Below the pieces are notes generated by a model, which saw only the letters and a program-made list of their open reading frames with translations, did no database searches and was not told the origin of the DNA. DNA of 64,000 nucleotides, taken from contig CM018605.1 in the NCBI GenBank assembly GCA_009192285.1, positions 2,273,247 through 2,337,246 on the forward strand. The letters are read 5' to 3'. A program made the position numbers and the translations under genes. The DNA comes from Morchella semilibera. Lineage: Eukaryota > Ascomycota > Pezizomycetes > Pezizales > Morchellaceae. Below, in pieces: positions 10,435-22,467 of the stretch. Position 1 is the first letter of the stretch. Every line of letters begins with the position of its first letter.

Positions 10435-11862
10435 TACACAGATTTCACCCCGAGACTATGTAGTCTTGGTGATGGTTAGACGGGTAACGGGGAAATGATT
10501 GGGAAAACATCTGTACTATACTAAAACATGGACTGTTGTCCGTATGAGGAATTGGGCTGGTATGTAGTACATACAACTGTCCACGCAGTAGTCAAGCCAG
10601 GGATTGATCGTACCGTGTTGGGGTTGCCCTACTTACTACCTACATACTTGCATGATTGCCTGCGTATTTCATCCCATGCATTTTTGGATGGTTCAAGCAG
10701 CAGAAAAAGAAAGAAAAAAAGATCGGAGGGAAAGGGCAAGAAGGGCAATCACATACATGATGTACTCCGCAAGTACTGTACCTATTGCTCTGAAAAAAAA
10801 AATATCTATCATCGATTGCCCGTGCCTATTCGTTGCTTGGTCGTTTATTAACTTAAACTTAGCCTATTTCGGTACGTAAGTGACATGTCTCGGCAGGTAG
10901 CACGAGTAGCACGCCGTATCCTTGCACGGGTCTTTGCAGCAATAAAGCCAAGCTTTTCGGCCCGTGTTCCCAATTCCAGGAACATAAATTTTAGTATCTA
11001 TTAGGTCACCGCGACTCCCAGACCACCCAACCACCGACCACATGTGCATATATCTATCGACTCTTTACTGAATAGGTGTTGTCAGTATAGCCAGTACAAG
11101 GCCCACGCGGTGACTGAAGGCCTGAAACAGCCTTCCCTTAGACAATGATCGCAAAAGCACAACGCAAGATAGAGTACCATGAATTATGGAATTACATGTA
11201 ATTATCAAGCCTCCGGAGAACAGTCCGATAAAAGTGGTAATAGAGCCAGATGCATTTGTCTTGTACTTCCTGATACAGGATTTGATGATGTTAAAAACGG
11301 AAGAAAAGAAAGATGCATATGTAGACTGATAATTAGATATTAGGGGTGTTAAATAATAATCCCCGATTCGCTATTTCATAACTTTTTTTCCAACCTCAAC
11401 CCAAGATTCAAGGTTTGTCCATTTTGCCCAGCCATCCGTTTTGCTTGCTTGGCCTATAAAGGCCAAGTCCTCAAACAAACCAACCTACCTTTACCCATGT
11501 AGTAGTGTGACTAGTGTCAAGTAAATATAAAGTGAGAAAAGAAAAAAATGGGGGGCAACGAAACAAAATCATTCAATGCAAAAAATAAAAAAGTAAAATT
11601 ATCCCAAATGTCGTAACCGTGAAATGAGTGAACCGGCCAACCAACACCCTCTTGTGTCTATATAAATGAATGAACGCCATCTGTAAAATTGAAAGCGGAG
11701 TAAGAGAGAGGCAAAAAGGGTGGAGTGCATGCTGCGCTATAGGCGCCACAGCAACTAGACAATGAATACCGTCAGGTCATTTTTTAGCCCCCCAAAAATG
11801 AAAATGAAAAAGCCAGTCGTGAAGCGTACAAGACAAAGGAAATGCATAAAAATAATCACTGC
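10435..11862. other. Intergenic between convergent PUF6 and the membrane-protein gene
   Basis: No gene recognised. Short open frames (for example 10528-10851) are low in family resemblance and contain A-rich runs. Positions 11500-11862 probably carry the 3' UTR of the minus-strand gene that ends at 11863. One TACATGTA palindrome lies near 11208. Confidence 0.5.
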
Positions 11863-13246
11863 TTAACTCTGAGCCTCCGAATCCACATCCTCCCCTTTGC
11901 CCTTTTTCAGCAAGTTTTTTCCCTTCCCTTTCACGGGCTTTCCCTCTGGTGACAAGCAGGAGCTAGATGACGCTTGCTCCACTGCCGCTGGCCAATTGCT
12001 ATCACCATCAAACGGAGTCCCATTCCGAGTTGGTAAGGGATCCGCTGGGGGCAACTGTGGATAATGAAGGCCATCGAGTCCACCTTTTGGAATTGCAATA
12101 TCCAGAGCATATACTGGGTCAGATGCAGCCTGGGAATAAAACAACTGGCTTGCTTCACCAGTAGGAGTTACGTTGCCAGGATTGTTTGACTGTCGTTTCC
12201 GCGGCAAGAGCTGTCCAACCTCAGCGGCATGAGACAGCCGATGTGAGTGGAGAGCCGAGAGATCTCCTTGCGTTGTTGCTTCGGATCCTAGGCGATTCAA
12301 TGCCGATGGGAGCGAGGGTGAAGAATATGTTGCTAAGAACCCACCGGGCCTTGAATATCTGGGGTGTTGGCGACGTTCGAAGCTTGAATCAGACTCGCGC
12401 GATGACTCTTCTGACGGTCCATCTTCATCTACTGAAGGGAGACTTGGAGAAACCTGACTTTCAGGAGGGCTCGGTGTTCGGCTTGAACCCCGCTTTCCGC
12501 TCTTTGAATAATCATAACCGGATGACTGTCGTCCTTCCAATTTTGCAAGGGTATCAGCATCTGGAACTGTTGGGATAGACTTCCCCTGCCAGTCCTGTCC
12601 ATTCTCGGAATGAGCTCGGTGGTTCTGTGAAACCCTTTCAGTCGAAGAGTGCCGGGTAATAGGCGGTGTACCATTAAGTGAAGATGCACTTGATCTCACC
12701 GAAGACATTCCGGCATAACTTGCTGGGGGGAGCTGCACGTAAGGACTGGGCTGGTAGATCATTGGGCGCCCGCTTTTCATTGATGGTGCGGGTGATGAGC
12801 TTCCGGACCCGTTTCCATGAATAAACCTAGGGCTCGGAGGTCCCTGGCCACGAGACTTCTGGCTTGCCGCATCGGATCCTACAAGAGTGGCTTGGCTTTG
12901 GGTGTAGCAAGCAGGAGTGTTGGGTCGTGAAATATAAATTCCTTCCACCTCTACTCCGGCCTCCAATGCTTTAATTCCGAACGGAATATCTTCCTCCTTG
13001 GACTTGACGAGGTCAGTTCCACCACCAATGCTTTCTATGTGTGATTTTCTAGCCTCAGCGATTTTCGTGTGCTTCTTGACTCTGTACTTGTTGTATATTA
13101 ATTTGAGGCACGCAGCAACAAGCGTTAAAAACATCGCAACAGCCAACACCTTTCCCCAAGGTCAGTATATTTCAACGAATCAAGCACACAAGGCAACAAA
13201 CCAACAACATCTTCTCCCATAACTTCATGTGGTCCCAGAAACTCAT
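11863..13246 (-). CDS. Conserved fungal single-pass membrane protein of unknown function
   Basis: Two exons on the minus strand: 13246-13202 and 13149-11863, phase 0, 443 residues. Exon 1 encodes MSFWDHMKLWEKMLL; exon 2 continues with VLAVAMFLTLVAACLKLIY, one hydrophobic segment (about residues 14-34), followed by a basic stop-transfer NKYRVKKHTK. The next conserved block is EEDIPFGIKALEAGVEVEGIYISR. The remaining 340 residues are Ser/Pro-rich and look disordered (SPSLPSVDEDGPSEESSRE, SRPGGFLATYSS), ending in a Lys/Gly-rich tail. The N-terminal pattern is one I associate with an uncharacterised protein found widely in filamentous ascomycetes; I do not know its function. The large cytosolic-looking tail could be a regulatory or scaffold region. 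Confidence 0.8.
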
Positions 13247-16200
13247 GTTGGGCGACGACTGGCAACGAGTGAATAGCTAAGCTAGATGTGTCAATTCTAC
13301 TCAGCCGCTCTTCTCGTCGGCTACTGTACGATGACCAGACGTTTGTATTGAATATAACAATTGAACGAACAAAAACGATGGTAAGGTGTGAGGGCAAGGG
13401 CACCCGGGATTTTGAAAGCGAATATCAACGATTCCTAATGGGATTGGGTGATCTTGTAGTGACTTTAACGGGAGTATGCAGTGAACAGCGGGATGAGGGA
13501 TCTGTGGGAAGACGTGTTAGCGATATGTAACGTGACATTTAAATATCAAGTGCATAGGCATAAATAGAATTATAGGTACTCACACTGTATCAGCCTCGTG
13601 CCGGGGAAAAGCAAAGAGAAACAATAACAATTATATGCAATTGATACGAGTAGCGACTGTTTGACGAAAGCAGGGCTGTGAAACGAGTGCAGTGTTCAAA
13701 CGACTGTGGGGGATGATGAAGGAGGAATGAATTAGGGGAAGAGTACAGAGTATATAGGAAAGAGAGGGGGGGCGCCTGAAGAAGATTAGGGAAAGCAAGA
13801 TGTTGGTGGTGGGATTGAAGCGAACAGGTGAGACACTAATTGACCGATGGGGGGTGCACTATTTACTGGACAGCGCAGTAGCTCTTGGTACTCCAGGTCT
13901 GGGGTTGTGGACGGGAGTAGCGATTGGCGGGGGACACCGCGGAACTGAAAGAAAAAAAGTTATTTGCTTATTTCTTCTAAATCTGCTCCCTGTCTGTACT
14001 ATTCAGGCTTTCCCGTGTCCGTGTAGATGCGCCAACGCACGGCTCGCACTTTTCCAGTGATGGTTGTTTCAATTGGTTTTGTAAGTAGATTATACACCAA
14101 AATGTCTCAGCCTCTGATACTCTACACCATAACCTCGTTCAGTGCTATTCACTACCGCCTCCACCATCCAGCAATTCGCGATAATGGGAGTCGTCACTGC
14201 GTCCCCAAGAGGAAAAAGTAGATCGTCCTGATGGCTCACACTACTAGCAGCCAGGTATAAACCTGAAGTATATCTTCAATAATATACTTAGGATCAGATC
14301 AAAAACAAACTGTCCAAACAGGTGAGCAAAACAAGATCTCAAAGATAGGTACATACATGCCTCTACTCTAGGCCTCGGCGGTACAATTCATAAAAAAAAA
14401 AACCTTATTCCAATACCGAAAAAGAGTAAACCCCCACCTTTCCTCCCTATAATCCTAACTTTGATAGGAAACGTGATCTCCTCCTCTCATATAATAGCGT
14501 GACGGTGGTGCACATAAGATTTTTGTCCTACCAAGTGAAAGTCAGGCAGTCTGAGGAAACTACAGGTGATCAAAGAATTATAAAATCTGCCACTGCCACA
14601 AGGTCAGGGTTGTGCAACAAAGGACAGGCACCCAGGTCCCAGGGCAATAAGAGAGCTGGCTACGACTGCTCTAGAAGATGATGGTGGAGGTAGAAAAAGA
14701 AAGGCTAAAAATGCAGGCATGTGCAAAGATCGCGGATGTGGTGGTGGTGGGCGCCCTGCCAGAGGAACTTAACCACTAAGTAATACAGGACCGTTTTTTT
14801 TTTAGAACGCCCAAAGAGCTAACTGCACTTGGATCAAAGCTGTGATTATGATCGGCATAGCTCTCCTGATCCCCACTCTGATTCGATAAGGAAATGTCGT
14901 TGTTGCGGGGAAACCTTTGTTGGACAGGGGAAACCTCCCAAATTGGGACAGGGTTGATGTCAGGGCCCCATATCCACAAGTGAAAAACGCCGACAAGTAC
15001 TTTGTCTCGGCCTCATCCAGAAGAGCGAGTGTCCAGTCGGAAATACAGGTAGACTCACGTTCCTGGTGGATAAGTACTGATAAATACATGTACTTATACC
15101 TACGCGGGGTATTCTACGGACGTGACCATAACTAAGGAATGTGGGTCAGGGATGCGGTATTAATTAATTGCTCTTTCAGATTAAGGCCTGACTTAGAAGA
15201 GGTCTTTACCAGTAGGGTATCATGTAGTCATAGTAAACGTAGATAAGTAAAAGACAATTCACATACCACCAGTACTTACACGGGTTTTTTCTCTAGATAC
15301 TCTGCCTGTCGGGCATATGTTTGATGAATGCTATTGCCCTACATCTAACGTCAATGGGACCCTGGCCGACTGGCCGACTGATATGCAAACAGGTTTAAGT
15401 ATACTCTACAGCCGTTCACGGGCGAACTGGGAGTTGGTGCCAATAAAAATCATTATTCGGCGTTGCTACAGAAAACCCCGTGAGCGGCGGTACATGTATA
15501 CAGTACTATGCCCTCTTTTCATCACTCCCAACAGGGGAACAAGAAGAAGCACGCGCACTTTACCTGTATCTCTCGATAAAGTGTAAATACTAGCCTCTAG
15601 TTACTCGGGGGTAGGGGAAAGAACCAATAGGGTTATTTGTATGGCAGAGAGCTACGCCACTCCATTCCTGTACGCGAGTAACCTCTTTATGTCACCTAAG
15701 TCACAAATGAGCCGCACGGCCTCTCGGCACTGGTCAATTCAACGGTGACGGCATCGAGAAAATACGAGTGAGACATCTAACACGCCTTCACAATCAAGGT
15801 GCCCACCAACTATTGTTAGCTGTCACCCACTAATTCACTAATAGCAGGCGACTTTCAGAGCAGACTTTTCTTGGTGGCGACTACTATTTAAATAACTTAC
15901 ATAACAGCTGTAAGACCAGTTGCCTTCGGAGTTCGTAACTTAAGATTCTTATTGCAGAGCTTATACCTATTGAATCCTGTCCGGTGCACAGGTAGGGTTC
16001 CTAGAATCGAATTGTTCCGGTACCGGGGCATCCTGCATTAGTTACTCTTAACTACATGTACATGTACTTTACATACACGTAGAGTAAGTTGTATACACCC
16101 TTGTAGAGAGAAGAGGTGAGATCTTAACGGCTCAGTTTCCCTGGAATGTCCCACGAATTGGAGGAAGCGAATTATGCCACAAACCACCTTTTGCCCGACG

Positions 16201-17178
16201 TGCTACGTGCTGTCATTTAAATTTTAATCGTGTGAGCGATGAGTTGATCTATCCATTCCTCCGCTCAGCCAGGCGTGTTGAAACTTTCCAAAAATATAGT
16301 ATACAGACACTGCGATGTGCTGTTCATTGAAATGCCCCGGTAGAGTTAGACCCCCCCAAAAAATTGTTGCGTGCTAAAGGGCCTAAGTCACGCCGCCGCT
16401 GTCCCCACGTCACGGTTTCGACCCAGACGGGATCCCACGTGTCATAGAACGATCAAAACAGAACACTATGAGCCACATTGCCTCTTTCCGTTTCTTTTTT
16501 CCTCCCCGTAGCTTAGACCAGAAAAATCTAAACCCCCTCACTATCCAATACAATAGATTATGGTATCATAGTCCTCTCGTTATTCGCGATTTGTGTATAT
16601 TCTTTAAGTTAAGTACAATCTATTCTAGGGGTTCCACTCGCGACCGCGAGTTGTGTAGATTTTGGGGAGCAGCGGTAAACTAACCCTCTCACTACGGTGC
16701 GTACATGTAATTATGGGAGCCTTCGGCCCTCCCTCCCCCCAATTCCCGCCAGTTTGACCTTTCATTGCCTTGTGATAAAATTCAGTTCACAGGTTTTGAT
16801 GTGTCGTGCTTAGTCAATACCTCCGTCTCTCTCAACCAATAAGGTTGCGAAAATGTCATAATCTAGTACATAGTAGATAGTAGACTTAGGGGCCCTCTTA
16901 GGCCTTGTTCCAGCCAAGGCCGACACCACACTTCCACTTTCAAGGAACTTACCGCTTAAACAGAGCTGAAAGGAACGAAAGACTTGAGTTCCCGATTTAC
17001 TCGAATGCAGACATGCTGGACGGGACACCCATTCTGCCGGTATATCCCGGGTTAGGTGTTCCCGATTTCCGGGTATCTGCGATTGTAATGGTTATTACAA
17101 CTGTTCAAAGTAAGTGAGCCCCGAGACATATGAGTACAATAGGTTTAAGTGCATTCGATAAAATTTTATAACAATCCA
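13247..17178. other. Long intergenic tract, gene-poor
   Basis: Nothing here supports a gene. The first 500 bp are probably the promoter and leader of the minus-strand membrane-protein gene. The rest is mixed-composition sequence with TACATGTA palindromes (near 15087, 15492, 16054 and 16705), short A/T runs and two near-copies of CGCGA(G/T)TTGTGTA(T/G)ATT (about 16590 and 16645). No transposase, reverse transcriptase or RNA gene was recognised. Confidence 0.5.
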
Positions 17179-17180
17179 TA

Positions 17181-17304
17181 CCGTAGTATTTGAGAAAATT
17201 CGTTGCGCTGCAGCAGGGGTCTTCTCTACCAAATCTGTCTAAATACTGCCTCTGGTTGGCTCATACCCCTGCTGCAGCGCAACGAATTTTCTCAAATACT
17301 ACGG
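17181..17304. mobile_element. 124-bp MITE with perfect 40-bp inverted repeats
   Basis: The left arm 17181-17220 and right arm 17265-17304 are exact reverse complements over 40 bp (starting CCGTAGTATTTGAGAAAATT), separated by a 44-bp loop. TA flanks both ends (17179-17180 and 17305-17306). There is no coding capacity. The absence of any mismatch suggests a recent insertion or maintenance as a hairpin. Confidence 0.88.
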
Positions 17305-17306
17305 TA

Positions 17307-18304
17307 GTCCAGCAGAGTCACATATGATGTGCTTTATGATCCCCCGTACAAAGAATTTTACGGTGTATGTGGTTAGCTCGTCCGGTGAAAAATCGACCAC
17401 CAAGCCACAAAACGAGGCCGTCAGCAAAGTATTTTCTACTGCTGGGAGCATCCAGAGCTACTAGTAGTAGGGGCGTTCTACAACAGGGGGTGTTCTACAA
17501 CAGGGGTACAAGCAAATTCTAGCCAGGTAAGTCAAAAGAGACATATGCCAATTTCAACGTAATAGAGAGAGCATATGTAGTAGGTACGCTAAGATATCAA
17601 TGCAAGGCCCCTGCGGATCATCGACGGGTATGCTCGTACAGCTAGTTCCGAAAAAAAAAAAGCCTATTCCGGTGACTGCTCGACTAACCAAGGAACCGAG
17701 AGATCTAACCACCCTTGACTCTATCATTATTGTAGTATTATGCCCAAACTTTCGCTACCGTAGATTCGGGATCGGGAGTGGCTCGTGTGGGGAGCATATC
17801 GTTGACTGGACATTCTGGGCTATATAAAAGGAAATATCATGTTCCCTGGTTGGAACGCACAGAACCTATGTTGGCCTCTGCATGCGGAAAATCTTTCCTC
17901 GATATTACGTTCTTGGCCCGGGGTTGTTTCCTTTTCTTGGTTATAATTGCTACAATGAGATACCTACAGACAACGTCATGAATTATCACTCGGTACATGA
18001 CAAAGCTCGTATCCAACGGTAGGGGAGCCTTTCGTCCGGTGAATTCAAAGATTGTGGGTTTTAGAACGTGGACCACCCTGTAAGGCATACTTTTTGCATC
18101 TTTCAGCCCATGAAATCACAGCTTTCCGATTGATAACCTCAGTTGAGTCTCACCTATTCTGCTGCCGTCTATAAAAATACGGCGCTTATAGAACGATCTA
18201 CTCCATACCTCTTTAATATGGTCCCCATCCCCTCGCTTTTCATTCTTTGTTTTATTCGGGCCAGATCAGGGGGGCGAGGCTGGGGTTGCAGCCTACTCCA
18301 TTGG
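17307..18304. other. Intergenic, no gene seen; short CAGGGG repeats
   Basis: Contains two near-tandem copies of TTCTACAACAGGGG (about 17474-17506), related to the inner arm of the neighbouring MITE. Otherwise no coding or RNA feature recognised. Confidence 0.45.
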
Positions 18305-18306
18305 TA

Positions 18307-18463
18307 TCCCTTAGTCTGTCAATGCTGACCCCCCTATAATAGAGGAATTAAATTTGTATGGAAGATCTATTATTTGATAAGGGAGATAACGGGGTCTGTT
18401 AGTAAAGCCACACAGAATTTGCTTCTTCTTGGGGGGTCAGGATTTTACTGACAGACTAAGGGA
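18307..18463. mobile_element. 157-bp MITE, ends related to the 4.4-kb element
   Basis: Inverted ends TCCCTTAGTCTGTCA (18307-18321 and the reverse at 18449-18463) match exactly. TA flanks both (18305-18306 and 18464-18465). Further inside, a CTGACCCCCC block is also repeated in inverted orientation. The ends match those of the 4404-4610 element at 12 of 15 positions, so the two are probably related families. Confidence 0.75.
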
Positions 18464-20576
18464 TAATCTGCACATAAATGGGCACTTTAGAGTTGAGGCT
18501 TAATAATTTACACCGCCACTGCTTCAGATCTAACTACTACCGCAGGGTCTCGTTGCACTACAACAGGGGTATTCTTCACCAAAAATCCCAACGAGATTTT
18601 GGAGTAGGTACTCGAATTTGTAGCAGTTCATCCTTCATCCAAATCGGGGACTAGTGAGATCGCCACTTTGTTCTCCATGCCCTGGCTTTGTTATTGCTAA
18701 AGGAAACTTTTATTTCGGTAGTAGTCTATCAGTTGGCGTGACTTTACACCGTAAATGCTGTGGCTTACCGTCTTCGGCGTTCCAACTTCACCCCCCGTAC
18801 GCTTGTACGGTACACAGTTTATGTACTACATGAATTGGCCGTGGCAACGTGCGCAGGCGCGGGCAGTACGAAGCCGGGATCAATTGTCTTAATATCCACC
18901 CCAATGTTATATGTTTCATCGCCAACTGACCGCGGTATACAGACCCGGCCTTCAAGATCTAGCCCACTCCCACTAATAATAATATCGTCATCGTCATCCT
19001 AGGCCTCGTTAGTTGAAGTACCTAATCTCACATGTGGGCTAGATAAACCGGGAAGGCAAGTTTCTGTGTCCTCGTGGATACATGTCTACTGTATGGAATT
19101 TCTTTTTCGGGGCATATACTTTATGTAGTTTATGCTTCTGGGGTTTAAGTGTTCTGTTATGGACCGGGCCACAAGGAGGGGTTATGCAGGTGAGCATAAA
19201 TCATAAATATCAATTATTAAACTTTCGTTTTCTTTCATCCCCAATATTATACTCGGGAGGGGGGGGGGGGGGTTCTTTGGGCCTTATGTTTCTAAGAGAA
19301 CCTAAATTCCCTCAGCCCGTGCACAGTCTTGGTGTATTATTCAAGGCTCAGGTACATGCGACGGGATAATAATTATCGTTTGACTCCCATTAACGCACGT
19401 GGAAGAGAGGTACCAAAGCATAATCCAAGTGGTCGCTGGTGGGTGTGGCTTAAATGGAGAACGGGCTTAGAATATAGTTGTGGCCGGCTTTCCTTAGCTT
19501 TCATGAACGGATCTAGCTAACGGCAGCAGCGGCCCACAGATACCAACAGTCAGAAGCACTGCTACCCCAGCCTTCACATTGGCCAAGAAAGGGATGTAGG
19601 TCTAGCTAGGCGAGTGGATTATTGAGTTCGGCTCCATACCACGGATTCATCCCTATGCATAATTGCATATCCCAATTACATGTAATTTCATGTACATGTA
19701 TGCGATGCCTGATATTAGTGTACTCGGGTGTGTACCGAAGTGATCACAATATTTACTTGTAATTCTTTTCCAAGATCTTCATGTAGAGTAGTCTACATGA
19801 TTTACCGGGACCGGTTCTAATCTTCAGGTTGAACAGCATCTGCGCAGAAGAAGATCCTCTGCATATATTTGGGGAGTTTCAGCAGCGCAGAATCACTACA
19901 TGTATATCCAGTCATGGGTATGTTGGGCTTCATTTTTTTTGCTTCCTCGATCTCGACCCTTGTGAACAGGAAATAGCTTCCTCCCCGCGGATGGTGATAA
20001 CTTCTGTGGCGCTGTAGGAATGAACAGGGTCTGTCAGCCAAAGTAATAAGTCTCCCATACTCTATTTCGCCTCTACTAATATTGGTCGTCCCAGAACCTT
20101 AATTCATAGCGACCCACTGATCATGAACACCAACAACCTATCCGTTTTCAGAATTAATTATTCAGCAGGTCATACACCCTGATCCTGAATTTATTTTCCC
20201 GGCAAGAAGAACTCACAACCAGCTAGAAAGGGTTTGCCACACCACCCGCCAGCCCTGGTTCTAGATCTAGATCTCGCTTCTAGAATAGTTCCTAGCGCCA
20301 GGTACTCTTGAACCCTTTTTTTTTTTTCCTTCCCTTATTCCGACTACCGGGCGCAGATAAAACTTCTAGTGGCGCAGCTACACGAATATTGTAGGTTCAA
20401 CCCGGAGGTCATAGAAAATGACTCGCATAGACAGACAGAAGCAGAGGTATGTAGATGCAAGTAAGATCCCTCTTTTCACATACTTATCTGCATGATTTAA
20501 CTCAAATTTAGCCGATAGATACTTCGCATTTCTCAATGTTAGCCTTACCCGCGGTCGAACCATTCTCGCTGGGCAT
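18464..20576. other. Intergenic, gene-poor
   Basis: Contains a further CACTACAACAGGGGTA copy near 18550, a G12 run near 19258-19271 and TACATGTA sites near 19679, 19692 and 19898. Short open frames have no recognisable relatives. Confidence 0.45.
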
Positions 20577-20667
20577 GTTTCCGAATTGGACTGGGTCTGC
20601 ATCCCACCAAAATCTAGTTGCCAAGCACGATTTGCGCCCATATGCAGACCCAGTCTAGTTCGGAAAC
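20577..20667. repeat. Inverted repeat, 26-bp arms
   Basis: 20577-20602 (starting GTTTCCGAATTGGACTGGGT) and 20642-20667 are inverted copies with two mismatches, separated by 39 bp. The flanks do not show a clear TA or other duplication, so whether it is a transposed element is open. Confidence 0.6.
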
Positions 20668-20798
20668 GTTAGAAAACTACGAAGTATGACTACAGATGTA
20701 GCCTGGTTATGAAAAAGACTTGAATCAATAAATTTACCCGGAGTTTTGAAAAGGGAGCCTAGTGAGGCATACACCACATATATGCATGCGCATACCGC

Positions 20799-20824
20799 AA
20801 AAAAAAAAAAAAAAAAAAAAAAAA
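20799..20824. repeat. 26-nt poly(A) tract
   Basis: An uninterrupted run of 26 adenines in an intergenic region. It could be the 3' tail of a retroposed sequence or simple slippage; no retrotransposon body was recognised upstream. Confidence 0.7.
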
Positions 20825-21495
20825 GCTCTTCACAGTTTGAGCTTTGTATGCAAGGCACTGAAGAACCTTCATCAGTCCACCTTAATATGTACTTACACAA
20901 GTACCTTACCTTAAGTTACTATTTGCAGAGGGAGAGACATGCGACTTGCAGGTCCAGTTCCTAGGCTGCACACGGGTATCCGGTTTCCGGCCTGCCCTAG
21001 GGAATTTTAACTGTAGAGGAAACCCACGCTGTCAATCTATCCCAAACTGGCTTCTGAGGTGGAGGAAATAGAAGAGCGGATCTGGTCTGTGGAGTAGGGT
21101 CTTCTCAAAGAACAGCCTCGGGATGGTTCAACACCACCGGGGAATGCCGGTATGCGATCGAACGAACTGAATTTTTTCTCTTCGTTCGTTCCTTCGGCTT
21201 TTGGAGCTTCCGCTAGATCCATGTAGACACATACTTAGAGGCAGGCACCCATCTGGTGAGATGATGAGCTGTTGCCGCTGTCTGTCGCTGTCGCCGTTGG
21301 AGTACCCACATACCATCTCTCTCTCTCTCTCTCTTACAAATCTATTATTGATCTTGCCCAGTAGATACCAAGTTTTTTTTCAGCCCAACCAGCTCCAAAG
21401 TAAACACAACCCCTCCCTTCACTGTCTATCTGTCAGTGATAAAACCTTTCCCCCAAACATTCCAGTACATACCTTACCTACCCTCCCCTACCAAT
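20825..21495. other. Intergenic; upstream region of the 21.5-kb gene
   Basis: Includes a (TC)n stretch (about 21319-21334) and a pyrimidine-rich leader just before the ATG at 21496, typical of fungal promoters. No gene recognised. Confidence 0.5.
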
Positions 21496-22467
21496 ATGCC
21501 GGTTATACGCAACCCTTTTCGCAGGACTCCTGCTCCTTCAACTACTACTACAACAACTTTCAACAACATCTCCTCCGACTCTGTAATCACTGAAAATCTC
21601 TCCAGTCGCAGGTCTCGCTTGGGTACGAGGATAATGCGCGCCCGAGGACACCCTGACTTCGTCAAAGTCAAATGGGAATGTAAGCGCGATCAGTATTCCG
21701 AGAGCAGATGATGAGGGGTACAAGTTGAGTGGTATGTAGCTTCCCGCACCGTTATCATTACATTTTGGTTGTGATGTTGTGCCCCCTCAAACCCCACTTC
21801 ACATCAACTGAAACTGCGGTGATCGAGGAATGGGGGGGGGGGGGGGTTGAGTAACGATAAATGCACTACGACGATGCCTCCAGTCCCAACAAGTAAACGA
21901 TTATCCACACTAACTCATCCATCATACAGTTGTAAACGACAGCGGAGTTTACCTTCCCCCCTCCCCACCAGAGAAGAAAAGTTTCTGGAAGAAATCCGAT
22001 AGCTCCCCCCACAGCTCCAAAGTCAGGACCCCGCCCTCCGAAGAGGAGCAATTTGTCATCCCGCGTGAGTCCTTCGAGTGCTATCGGCGCTCATTCGACA
22101 TCTCTGCGCGCTCCCCGGTTACAGATATCGCATCCTCCCGGGGCTCCTTTGACTTGCGGCCAGCTACGCGCGCTTCACTCGACATACGGCCCAACCACTC
22201 GCACATCTCTCGATGTGCAACCGTCGCGCCTCTCTTTGGACCAGCGGCCGCTGAGGAGGGGCCCAGGCTTCTCAAGCACGCTGGAGGACGCATTCGAGGA
22301 GGTGAAGCTCAATGATGATGGCGCCGGCAAAGCCGAAGAAGAGGAGCATATTCTCGCGGTTTGGCACCGATCATGGAGCAGCTAGGGACGCGGGGTCCGT
22401 CAGGAAAGACGCCATGGCGGAGGTGGCAGAGAGTGAGTTGAGGCCGATTGCTGTGGGTAGGGATTAG
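21496..22467 (+). CDS. Conserved fungal protein with SLD/SFD repeats; frame broken twice
   Basis: Likely exons: 21496-21622, 21705-21731 and 21930-22467 (first splice choice uncertain). The start MPVIRNPFRRTPAPSTTTTT and the block VNDSGVYLPPSPPEKKSFW followed by a PRESF/RRSFDIS segment match a family I know only as an uncharacterised, probably disordered filamentous-ascomycete protein. The conserved text runs through three reading frames. Frame A carries SFDLRP and SLDIRP; after the CCC at 22190-22192, frame B carries SLDVQP, SLDQRP and EDAFEEVKLNDDG; after the AAA at 22329-22331, frame C carries KKRSIFSRFG and ends VAESELRPIAVGRD with TAG at 22465-22467. Each change corresponds to one extra base in a short homopolymer, so either sequence errors or a recent pseudogene is possible. 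Confidence 0.6.
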
